A DNA stretch of 47,933 nucleotides, from assembly GCA_017619495.1 (NCBI GenBank), contig JAFZSF010000028.1:1-47933 (forward strand), read 5' to 3'. The stretch's first letter is position 1; the number at the start of each line of letters is the position of its first letter. Made by a program: the position numbers and the translations under genes. The notes beneath the pieces were generated by a model. The model saw only the letters and a list, made by a program, of their open reading frames with translations, was not told the origin of the DNA and ran no database searches. Shown here piece by piece: positions 26,756-33,785 of this stretch. The DNA is from Clostridia bacterium. GTDB taxonomy: Bacteria; Bacillota; Clostridia; Christensenellales; UBA1242.

Positions 26756-26784
26756 ATTGTATATGCAAAAACTAAAAAAGTCAA
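26756..26784 (-). promoter_or_regulatory. Promoter of the LRR lipoprotein, leaderless geometry
   Basis: -35 TTGACT (26779-26784), a 17-bp spacer and -10 TACAAT (26756-26761), ending 6 bases before the ATG at 26749. Confidence 0.75.
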
Positions 26785-26829
26785 AAAATTAAGTTTAGAA
26801 TATCAATTCTAATAATTGGCGGTTAAATG

Positions 26830-26880
26830 TGTGCTTGTCTATATACAAGTGGCGTCGCTTCATTCCGCCAGACAAGCACA
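26830..26880. other. Long imperfect hairpin with alternative pairings
   Basis: TGTGCTTGTC (26830-26839) pairs with GACAAGCACA (26871-26880). Inside it, TGGCG (26850-26854) pairs with CGCCA (26866-26870). A competing small hairpin can form from CTTGT (26834-26838) and ACAAG (26845-26849). It abuts the next terminator hairpin. Confidence 0.6.
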
Positions 26881-26919
26881 AAAAAGTGCGTGCTTGTAAA
26901 CAAGCGCACGCACTTTTTC
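26880..26919. terminator. Bidirectional intrinsic terminator
   Basis: 26880-26896 pairs with 26901-26918 around the loop TAAA, with a two-base bulge (GC) on the right arm. A run on the left, T run on the right. On the minus strand it ends the 105-aa gene. Confidence 0.85.
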
Positions 26920-26924
26920 TTTAA

Positions 26925-26964
26925 TATTCCGCTAGTTTCAAAATGCACTGACCATTGCCACTGT
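26925..26964 (-). repeat. 40-bp element, copy 2 (3' UTR of the 105-aa gene)
   Basis: Minus-strand copy of the element at 24778-24817 (36 of 40 identical). Read in the direction of the 105-aa gene it starts 11 bases after the stop codon and comes just before the intrinsic terminator, the same arrangement as copy 1. Confidence 0.9.
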
Positions 26965-26974
26965 TTTTTTATAT

Positions 26975-27292
26975 TTACATGGTTTTACCGTGGGGTGCAA
27001 TGACTTTACTTTTGATTCTATCGATTAAACTAGTTTTCTTTTGTGTGCATAAATTTTCCATTAATGGCTCAACCGTAACCGCAACAGGAGACCAAAAATT
27101 ATCATTCTTTAAACAGTTTCCCTGAGTACCACAACGGTTAAATCCATTGGGAATATATAGCTGAGCAAGTGGAACACTGCTTTGGATTGTCATTTCATAA
27201 AGTCCTGGTTTTATTTTAGCATGGGGATTCATCGCTTGTAATTCACGAACTAATTCATCGTAAGTTAGCATACCAGTAATACCTTTATTCAT
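26975..27292 (-). CDS. Hypothetical protein, 105 aa
   Basis: Not recognised. It is soluble, with a YDELVRELQAMNP opening and three cysteines (one pair as CGTQGNC). Unlike most lead genes in this window it has a normal leader: GGAGGTG stands 2 bases before the ATG, and the promoter TTGTAA-17-TATAAT is about 30 bases upstream. Its 3' UTR carries copy 2 of the 40-bp element and a terminator. Confidence 0.75.
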   Translation of the reverse strand: MNKGITGMLTYDELVRELQAMNPHAKIKPGLYEMTIQSSVPLAQLYIPNGFNRCGTQGNCLKNDNFWSPVAVTVEPLMENLCTQKKTSLIDRIKSKVIAPHGKTM

Positions 27293-27321
27293 AACACCTC
27301 CGTGATAAATTTACCATTTTC

Positions 27322-27350
27322 ATTATATTACGGTAGATAGAGAATTACAA
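27322..27350 (-). promoter_or_regulatory. Promoter of the 105-aa gene (with leader)
   Basis: -35 TTGTAA (27345-27350), a 17-bp spacer and -10 TATAAT (27322-27327). The expected transcript has a leader of about 20-25 bases containing GGAGG. It serves as an internal contrast to the leaderless units. Confidence 0.7.
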
Positions 27351-27363
27351 TCCATTATGTAAT

Positions 27364-29070
27364 TTATCCGTGGTAACGGCGGTAGTATTCACCTTTTAGC
27401 GCCATTAATTCGTCGTGGGTACCGGATTCGACAATGCGTCCGCCTTGGCAAACATAAATGCAGTCGACATTTTGAATCGTTCGTACCTTGGTAGTAACAA
27501 AAACACGGGTACGGTTTTTCAATTTGTTAATGATGATATCATTACAGCGCTTTTCTGATGCCGTGTCAAAGCAATTAAGCGCTTTATTTAAAACCAACAA
27601 ATCTGGGGCGTGTAAAACGGTGCGGGCTAAGTTCACAGCTTGTTGTTCCGCATTAGTTAACATAACCGTATTTTCGGTGATATGTGTATTATAACCGTTG
27701 GGCAACAAACGGATAAATTGGTCGAAACCGAACATGCGTGCGGATTGAATGACATTCTCCGGTAAAGTTTTACCGACCCCGTACATTATGTTTTCTGCAA
27801 TCGTACCATCTAATAAAAACGGACGATCCGAACACATACCCACGCGTTCGTAGAACTTTTGACTGCGGATACGCGCCAAATTAATCTCGTTGATTTTAAT
27901 TTCCCCCGCCTTGGGTAATTCAAACTTAGTCATTAAATCCACAATCGCCGAGGCGGTACCGCTCTCTTCTTCCGAAAACGCCACGGTACTGCCAAACGGA
28001 ATAGTAAAGCTAATATCTTTTACTTTTTCGGTCGAAACATGGTCAAACACAATATTACCATCGATTTTTTTAATCTTTACATCTTCGTCGGCGGTAACAT
28101 CATCAGGACAATCAATAATACCAAAGAAAACTTTGGCGTAACTTTCGGTCGGTTGAATTACATTAGACGCCGTGGTAATAATTTTAGTATTGGACAAGAA
28201 ACGCGAGCTGTACAATAAAAAGGCGGGCAAAATTGCGAAGTCTGACATTGACAACGAACCGTTAATCGCCAAAATACCAAACACTACTGTAATCGCCAAA
28301 TACATAAAGTTGGACAAGAAACTGATATACCCATCGTTCAAACCGACCACAGTATCGGTGGCAATCACATTTTTTCCCGTGTTAATTGATTCAAATTCGT
28401 CGTCACCTTTAATACCGTTTTCTTGGAAGAAACCATGCAAAGTTGCGTGCTGTTCAATAAAATTGTAAATTTTGGAACTGGCTTCTTCACGGCGCGTATA
28501 ATACTTTTGTGTTTTCTTAACTACAATTTTGGCAATGATTAAAGTCACTGGCAACAAGGCAATGACCAAGAAACTCAAAGTGACATTCAACGACAACATC
28601 ATAACAATATTTAAAATGAAGAAGAAAATCGTTCGCGCAATAGAATAAATCATCGCCAAACATTGTTGCAACAAAACACGCCCCACGGCAAATTGGTGCG
28701 TAGTTTCGCTGATTTCAAATTTATCGATAAAGGACAACGGCACGACATCTAACTTACGACGCGCGTCGTACATAATGCCCAGCGTAACTTTGTACTCATA
28801 ATTAATAATGATACACTTACACGCCAAAGCGAAAGTTTCCGACAAAATGCACAACACTAAATACAAAATTAGCGGTTGTAAAACTACGGCAATATTATGG
28901 TGTAACCCCCAATCCTCAAAAGTGTTCAAAGCTTGGGCGGTCAAATTAGGCATGTATGAATACATCGCGATGCCGATTAGCCCAAGTAGAATAACCAGCA
29001 AGATGCGCCATTTCAGTGGTTTAAAATAGGACATTACACGCATAAAGATGGACTGCTTGTGTTTTTTCAT
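27364..29070 (-). CDS. ABC exporter half-transporter with degenerate ATPase domain (2)
   Basis: Residues 1-320 form a normal type IV exporter membrane domain with about six helices. The nucleotide-binding domain is recognisable by length and spacing, but no catalytic motif survives. The A-loop region is shortened; Walker A reads SEEESGTAS (near residue 365, no GKS/T); the Q-loop reads MCSDRPF; the signature LSGGQ reads LTNAEQQ; Walker B plus Glu reads LLVLNKAL; the switch His is Lys (VTTKVRTI). The frame is intact over 568 aa. The start overlaps the upstream partner by 4 bases, with GGAGGAGG upstream, so the two are made together and probably form a heterodimer. Confidence 0.9.
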   Translation of the reverse strand: MKKHKQSIFMRVMSYFKPLKWRILLVILLGLIGIAMYSYMPNLTAQALNTFEDWGLHHNIAVVLQPLILYLVLCILSETFALACKCIIINYEYKVTLGIMYDARRKLDVVPLSFIDKFEISETTHQFAVGRVLLQQCLAMIYSIARTIFFFILNIVMMLSLNVTLSFLVIALLPVTLIIAKIVVKKTQKYYTRREEASSKIYNFIEQHATLHGFFQENGIKGDDEFESINTGKNVIATDTVVGLNDGYISFLSNFMYLAITVVFGILAINGSLSMSDFAILPAFLLYSSRFLSNTKIITTASNVIQPTESYAKVFFGIIDCPDDVTADEDVKIKKIDGNIVFDHVSTEKVKDISFTIPFGSTVAFSEEESGTASAIVDLMTKFELPKAGEIKINEINLARIRSQKFYERVGMCSDRPFLLDGTIAENIMYGVGKTLPENVIQSARMFGFDQFIRLLPNGYNTHITENTVMLTNAEQQAVNLARTVLHAPDLLVLNKALNCFDTASEKRCNDIIINKLKNRTRVFVTTKVRTIQNVDCIYVCQGGRIVESGTHDELMALKGEYYRRYHG

Positions 29071-30815
29071 GCTGGCTCGCCCTCCTCCTGTGCGTTCTGT
29101 AAAAAGAATGCGGCATACTCTTGATTATCCGCCAACAATGATGCATGAGTACCCTTAATGTAACTATGGTCAGTTTTAGCAAAGAACACTTCGTCGGCAT
29201 TTTCACAAACCAAAGAACGATTGGTAGTAAAGATGCACGCTTTATTTTCGGCGCGTAATTTTTGCAGAATACTACGCACAATCGTATTACGCAGGTTGAC
29301 AAAACTGCCGTCAAAAACATAGAATTCCGCCGGTTTTAAAATACAGCGTGCCACATTAATTAACGCTTTAATATTTTCAGGTAGTTGCGAACGTACCGAT
29401 AATGGCGTGTCCAAAAACGATGGTAAGACCGCTAAATTAGCCGCCCCAATTTCATTAAAGGTCGCCAAAATTTCCTCATCAGTCACCGTGGGATTAAATA
29501 ATTGAATATTTTCACGCACCGTACCCGTAATAAATTCTGGATATGTCGGACAATACGAAATAATTTTGGAACGATAATATTGCTTATTAAGTTCTTTAAT
29601 GTTAACGCCATTGACCAATACCACACCGGTAGTCGGTTCAATATAGCGTAACAGAATTTTAATCAAAGTGGTACGCCCCACACCGACTTCACCACAGAAT
29701 GCTAACATTTTACCTTTGTGTAATTCTACTGATAAATTTTCGATTGTTTTACGACCATTCCAGTAACGGTGGTTTACTTGGTACATGACCAATGAGCTAC
29801 CAAAATCGGTATCCAGTTGTGTAATGCCATTGTCAATATCTTCTTCGGGTAATTGCATAAACTGGTCAATGCGTTCGTAAGCGATGCGACCGCGCGTCAT
29901 CGGATTAATTACCAAATTGAAAATATTAAGCGTAGCCGCAGTACACAAAGTGATGTATTGTAAAATCGTATTAATGATGACCAATTGTTCCGCAACATTT
30001 TGCGGCGTAACCGACAATGCACCGGCCAAGATAATTCCGAAAGTAACAATGCCAAAAATAATATTATTAGTACATTCAAAAACATGCTTTGATTGGTCAA
30101 TGTCATAAACTTCACGCGATAATTTTTCGTTCTGGACTGCCGCATCTTTTAAGCGTTCCGACTGTTTACCCAAAATACGAATATCGCGCGCCCCCGCAAT
30201 ACTTTCACGGGTGGTCACAATGGATTTATCATAAGCCACCACGGCTTCCGCCATACGCTTAGCAATAACTTTACGGTGAATTAACAAGATACCAATTTCC
30301 ACTAAAATCGCCACCACAATGAACAAAACATAAATGGGCGACAAAGTCATAATTAAAATACAACTACCCAAAATGGTGATGATAAAGTAAACATACGCGC
30401 GCAAGTATTGTTCATGGCGGTATTTGACCCAATAAGAATCTTCAATCATACAAGACAAAAATTTACTGGTGCCCCATTCGTATAATACATTGGTCGGAAC
30501 ACGGGTCATTTTTTCGTAAAGCATGCGGCGCGCGTTAGAGCGACAATGAATACCGTAAACACTAACTCGATTACGGGCGTATAACGATACAAAGAAAATC
30601 ACGACAAGTAGTACCAAAACGATGGCGGCGTTAATTAAGAAATGCCCCACTGCGGGCAAAGTACCAGCGTCGTTGTTAATTTCTTCGGTCACCAAATTTT
30701 TCAAAACCATGGGGTACAAAATATTCAGAATTTCCATCAGACCAAAGAAGAAAACAGCCCAAAACAAATCCTTTGCTGCACCGCGCTGAAAACGATAGAT
30801 CCGCATGTTACGCAT
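29067..30815 (-). CDS. ABC exporter half-transporter with degenerate ATPase domain (1)
   Basis: Membrane domain of about 320 residues with the usual coupling-helix region (ESIAGARDIRILGKQSERL). The ATPase domain keeps the fold pattern but has changed key residues: Walker A GEVGVGRTT has Arg381 in place of the catalytic Lys; the Q-loop Gln is Thr (SYCPTYPEF); the signature is LPENIKA rather than LSGGQ; Walker B ends FDGS so the catalytic Glu is Gly; the switch His is absent (IFTTNRSL). First gene of the two-gene unit. The promoter TTGCGA-17-TATATT ends 8 bases before the ATG; a second ATG at 30806 is possible. Confidence 0.9.
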   Translation of the reverse strand: MRNMRIYRFQRGAAKDLFWAVFFFGLMEILNILYPMVLKNLVTEEINNDAGTLPAVGHFLINAAIVLVLLVVIFFVSLYARNRVSVYGIHCRSNARRMLYEKMTRVPTNVLYEWGTSKFLSCMIEDSYWVKYRHEQYLRAYVYFIITILGSCILIMTLSPIYVLFIVVAILVEIGILLIHRKVIAKRMAEAVVAYDKSIVTTRESIAGARDIRILGKQSERLKDAAVQNEKLSREVYDIDQSKHVFECTNNIIFGIVTFGIILAGALSVTPQNVAEQLVIINTILQYITLCTAATLNIFNLVINPMTRGRIAYERIDQFMQLPEEDIDNGITQLDTDFGSSLVMYQVNHRYWNGRKTIENLSVELHKGKMLAFCGEVGVGRTTLIKILLRYIEPTTGVVLVNGVNIKELNKQYYRSKIISYCPTYPEFITGTVRENIQLFNPTVTDEEILATFNEIGAANLAVLPSFLDTPLSVRSQLPENIKALINVARCILKPAEFYVFDGSFVNLRNTIVRSILQKLRAENKACIFTTNRSLVCENADEVFFAKTDHSYIKGTHASLLADNQEYAAFFLQNAQEEGEPA

Positions 30816-30823
30816 CTAACCTT

Positions 30824-30852
30824 AATATACATAAAAATCCGTTACTTCGCAA
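30824..30852 (-). promoter_or_regulatory. Promoter of the ABC exporter pair
   Basis: -35 TTGCGA (30847-30852), a 17-bp spacer and -10 TATATT (30824-30829), ending 8 bases before the ATG at 30815. It overlaps the presumed 5' region of the divergent cwlD. Confidence 0.6.
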
Positions 30853-30857
30853 TTGGT

Positions 30858-31520
30858 TTGTGTGCTGTCATAATCTTACTGGGGCTTTGGTTAGATGCCG
30901 TACAAAGCACTGCCACCGTAATTGCTCCGGAACAGTTTCATGTGGTTTTAGATGCGGGACATGGGGGATACGACAATGGTGCTTGCGTCGACGGAGTCAG
31001 TGAAGCCGGACTCAATTTACAAATCGTCAAAGTCTTGGCGACCGAACTACGCAATCGTGGCTGTGCCGTATCCTTAACGCGGGTGGATAGCGAAAGTCTG
31101 AACCCACCCTATGCGAAAAACAAAAAAGTGGCGGACATGGCCAAACGCCGTGAAAAAATTCGCACACTAAACCCAGACTTAGTTATTTCAATTCATTTGA
31201 ACACTTACCCATTAAGCTCCGTTAGCGGACTGCAATGCTTTTATGCCAACGAAACCACCGGTAGCCAAGACTATGCCACCGCGATTCAAGACCAATTTAA
31301 CCGAAGCGGTTTACCTATTTATAAAGCAGTGAAGCCAACAGATTTTAATTTAGTGGAACATTCGCCTTGCCCCGCGGTTTTGATTGAGTGTGGCTTTTTA
31401 ACCAACCCACGCGAACGACAATTATTACAGACTGCCAGTTATCAACAAATTTTAGCGTACAACATTGCCACCGCCGTCATCACCGCTAAGCACAAATCCA
31501 GCACGATTCGCGTATGCTGA
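30858..31520 (+). CDS. cwlD: N-acetylmuramoyl-L-alanine amidase CwlD (start uncertain)
   Basis: Amidase_3 enzyme. In spore formers CwlD cleaves the peptide from muramic acid as the first step towards muramic-delta-lactam in spore cortex. The zinc ligands are visible in VVLDAGHGGYD and SIHLN, with the catalytic Glu in LIECGFLTN. One N-terminal hydrophobic segment (signal anchor) precedes the domain. No ATG or GTG is found at a sensible place: the frame runs open far upstream into the divergent ABC gene. TTG at 30858 is the only standard start close by; an ATC at 30837 would give a better signal anchor, ending ...RYFAIGLCAV. The next gene begins 20 bases after the stop. Confidence 0.88.
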   Translation: MCAVIILLGLWLDAVQSTATVIAPEQFHVVLDAGHGGYDNGACVDGVSEAGLNLQIVKVLATELRNRGCAVSLTRVDSESLNPPYAKNKKVADMAKRREKIRTLNPDLVISIHLNTYPLSSVSGLQCFYANETTGSQDYATAIQDQFNRSGLPIYKAVKPTDFNLVEHSPCPAVLIECGFLTNPRERQLLQTASYQQILAYNIATAVITAKHKSSTIRVC

Positions 31521-31539
31521 AACAAAGGAGGTACCAAAG

Positions 31540-31758
31540 ATGTGTCATTGTCCTACTGTCGGCGATTTAGTCCACTGGGCTTTCCGTTGTGTGCGTTGCG
31601 GTAACCATTGTCAAACCAGCCATTGCCAATCAAATAGCAATTGCCACCAAAGCTGTGCTAGTTATTGTTGCTCATGTACGCAAAATAACAATCAAACCAA
31701 CGCTTGCCCCATCGCCCCTAATCATAATTGCACTAGTAATACTAGCGGAAGATACTAA
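31540..31758 (+). CDS. Cys/His-rich mini-protein, 72 aa
   Basis: The ATG at 31540 has a near-perfect ribosome binding site (AAAGGAGGT). The 72 residues contain 13 cysteines and 6 histidines, with CxC and CxxC pairs (CHC, CVRC, CCSC) and Ser/Asn/Gln-rich linkers, but no signal peptide. I do not know the family. Cotranscription with cwlD and the composition suggest a metal-binding or disulfide-linked spore component, possibly coat-associated, but this is inference. Confidence 0.75.
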   Translation: MCHCPTVGDLVHWAFRCVRCGNHCQTSHCQSNSNCHQSCASYCCSCTQNNNQTNACPIAPNHNCTSNTSGRY

Positions 31759-31806
31759 CCGCGCATAATACCACCACGCATGATAGATACTATCCGTGGA
31801 GGTAAA

Positions 31807-32145
31807 ATGCAATCATACACTACGCAAGCACACCAACGCAATTATCAAGGAAATGTCATACTCCCCAACAAGTTTAATGTTACCAAGCGTAAAGCGACAC
31901 GCGGCATAGCGGTCTGGATTTTGGCGCTGACGGTTGCGATAACCAGCAGTTTGTTAGGAGTTGTGACATTACATAATCAACAATTAAAACACCGGATTCA
32001 AGCTTTGGAAACACAAAGTACCGCTGTGACAGCGCCGACCACCACCAACAACAAACCAACACGCCGCGGTAAAACTTTACCCAGCGTGCCAATTTCCGAA
32101 CAACAACACGAAACCGAAAACCTACCCTTACTGAATCAACATTAA
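31807..32145 (+). CDS. Single-pass membrane protein, 112 aa
   Basis: Layout: about 35 cytoplasmic basic residues, one membrane helix (about residues 34-54), a short coiled-coil-like stretch (HNQQLKHRIQALETQ), then a Thr/Pro-rich tail. This resembles FtsL/DivIC-like small proteins in shape only. GGAGGT stands just before ATG 31807, which is preferred to the in-frame ATG at 31780. Third gene after cwlD. It shares its TTAA stop with the convergent ABC-F gene. Confidence 0.7.
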   Translation: MQSYTTQAHQRNYQGNVILPNKFNVTKRKATRGIAVWILALTVAITSSLLGVVTLHNQQLKHRIQALETQSTAVTAPTTTNNKPTRRGKTLPSVPISEQQHETENLPLLNQH

Positions 32146-33689
32146 ACCAAAACGCGGTCGTGCATTTTATCAGCCGTAATTTCAATCACACGGGTTGCCA
32201 CCGTATTAATAATTTCTTCGTCGCTAGTGTAAAACAACATTACGGCTTTGGTGCGTTCCATACCTTGGTTCAAGGCGGTAATACTTTCCAAATCCAAATG
32301 GTTGGTTGGTTCGTTGAAAATTAATAAGTTACCTTGCTCTAACATAGTTTTGGCTAGCATACAACGCACGCGTTCCCCACCCGATAACACATTAGCTTTT
32401 TTTAAGGCTTCTTCGCCCGAAAACAACATACGCCCTAGCCAACTACGGATAAAAGTTTCGTTCGTATCCGTCGAATATTGTTTCAACCAATCCAACAAGT
32501 TCAAATCGCACTTTTCAAAATAACTACGGTAATCCACCGGCAAATAAGAAGTTGTAATCGTTTTCCCAATCGTCACGGTACCACTATCGGGCTTTTCCAA
32601 GCCCATAATGCAGTTAAACAACTTATCCATGCGGAAACTCTTATCGGTTAAGAAAGCAATCTTTTCGCCTTTGTTCACACGGAAAGAAACATTGCGGAAA
32701 AAACCATCGACAGTTAAATTTTCCACCGCCAAAATTTCATTACCCGGCTCACGCGCACATTCAAAGTTGATGTACGGATATTTACGCGAAGACGGTTTAA
32801 TGTCTTCAATCGTTAATTTTTCCAATTCCTTTTTACGGCTAGTCGCTTGACGCGACTTACTGGCATTAGCAGAGAAACGCGCAATGAAGTCTTTTAATTC
32901 TTGGGCGCGGGCTTCGGCTTTTTTGTTCGCCTCTTTTTGTTGTTTTAATAATAATTGACTGGTTTCATACCAAAAATCATAGTTACCCACAAACATGTTA
33001 ATTTGGTTAAAATCCACATCACAAATATGCGTACAAACTTGGTTTAAGAAATGACGGTTGTGCGAAACGATAATGGTCGTATTTTTGAAATCCAGTAAAA
33101 ATTCTTCTAACCAATGCGTACCCGCCAAATCAAGGTTATTGGTCGGCTCATCGAGAATCAAAATATCTGGATTACCAAACAAAGCACGCGCCAACAAAAC
33201 CTTAACTTTAATTTTAACATCAAGGTCTTTCATCTGTTGGTCGTGTAAATCTTCATCAACACCCAAGCCCGATAACATAATGCGGGCATTACTGTCAGCA
33301 TCCCAACCGTCCAGTTCAGCAAATTCGGCTTCCAAAGCTCCCAGTTCATTTCCCTGTGCCTCGGTCATTTCCGGCAAAGCATAGTATTTCTCTTTCAAGG
33401 CAATAATTTCTGCCAAGCGTTGGTGTCCCCCGATTACCGTGTTGATAACGGTCAAATCATCAAAGGCGTTTTGGTTTTGCGCCAAAGTGGAAATGCGTTG
33501 GTTCTTGCCAACAATCACTTCACCTTTGTTCGGTGTAATTTCACCCGACAAAATTTTCAAGAAAGTTGACTTACCCGCGCCATTCGCCCCAATAATGCCA
33601 TAACATTCGCCGGGTAAAAATTTCAAATTGACATCTTTGAACAAAACCCGTTTACCGTACTGTAAAGATACATTTACTACTTGAATCAT
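32142..33689 (-). CDS. ABC-F ATPase, YkpA/YbiT-like, with degenerate second domain
   Basis: ABC-F proteins bind ribosomes and have two ATPase domains on one chain. The first is intact: GANGAGKST, LILDEPTNNLD and VSHNRHF. The second keeps LSGGERVRC, but Walker A reads LTDKSFRMDK, Walker B reads LLIFNEPTNHLD (Asp changed to Asn), and the switch His is Ser (YTSDEE). YkpA/YbiT-type members already have an unusual second Walker A, but this one lacks more. The linker region (about residues 240-285) is rich in Lys and Arg. The start ATG 33689 (residue 29 of a longer frame) fits TATACT, which ends 7 bases before it. Confidence 0.9.
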   Translation of the reverse strand: MIQVVNVSLQYGKRVLFKDVNLKFLPGECYGIIGANGAGKSTFLKILSGEITPNKGEVIVGKNQRISTLAQNQNAFDDLTVINTVIGGHQRLAEIIALKEKYYALPEMTEAQGNELGALEAEFAELDGWDADSNARIMLSGLGVDEDLHDQQMKDLDVKIKVKVLLARALFGNPDILILDEPTNNLDLAGTHWLEEFLLDFKNTTIIVSHNRHFLNQVCTHICDVDFNQINMFVGNYDFWYETSQLLLKQQKEANKKAEARAQELKDFIARFSANASKSRQATSRKKELEKLTIEDIKPSSRKYPYINFECAREPGNEILAVENLTVDGFFRNVSFRVNKGEKIAFLTDKSFRMDKLFNCIMGLEKPDSGTVTIGKTITTSYLPVDYRSYFEKCDLNLLDWLKQYSTDTNETFIRSWLGRMLFSGEEALKKANVLSGGERVRCMLAKTMLEQGNLLIFNEPTNHLDLESITALNQGMERTKAVMLFYTSDEEIINTVATRVIEITADKMHDRVLV

Positions 33690-33696
33690 ACTCGGC

Positions 33697-33725
33697 AGTA
33701 TACCACAGAACCCACCCGAATTAAA
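33697..33725 (-). promoter_or_regulatory. Promoter of the ABC-F gene, leaderless geometry
   Basis: -10 TATACT (33697-33702) ends 7 bases before the ATG at 33689. The -35 is weak (TTTAAT at 33720-33725, 17-bp spacer). Confidence 0.5.
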
Positions 33726-33740
33726 GCGTAATTTTAACCA

Positions 33741-33769
33741 ACAAAAAAGCAGTGTTGCCACTGCTCTTT
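33741..33769 (-). terminator. Intrinsic terminator of the DUF6273-like gene
   Basis: On the minus strand AGCAGTG pairs with CACTGCT around a 4-base loop, followed by six T residues. It lies 17 bases downstream of the stop at 33786. Confidence 0.8.
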
Positions 33770-33785
33770 GCATGATTACAAACGA

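Noticed and set aside
24778-26964. Inverted 40-bp copies as ends of a classical insertion sequence
   Set aside because: No transposase or its remnant lies between them and no target-site duplication was seen; kept only as one hypothesis for the element.
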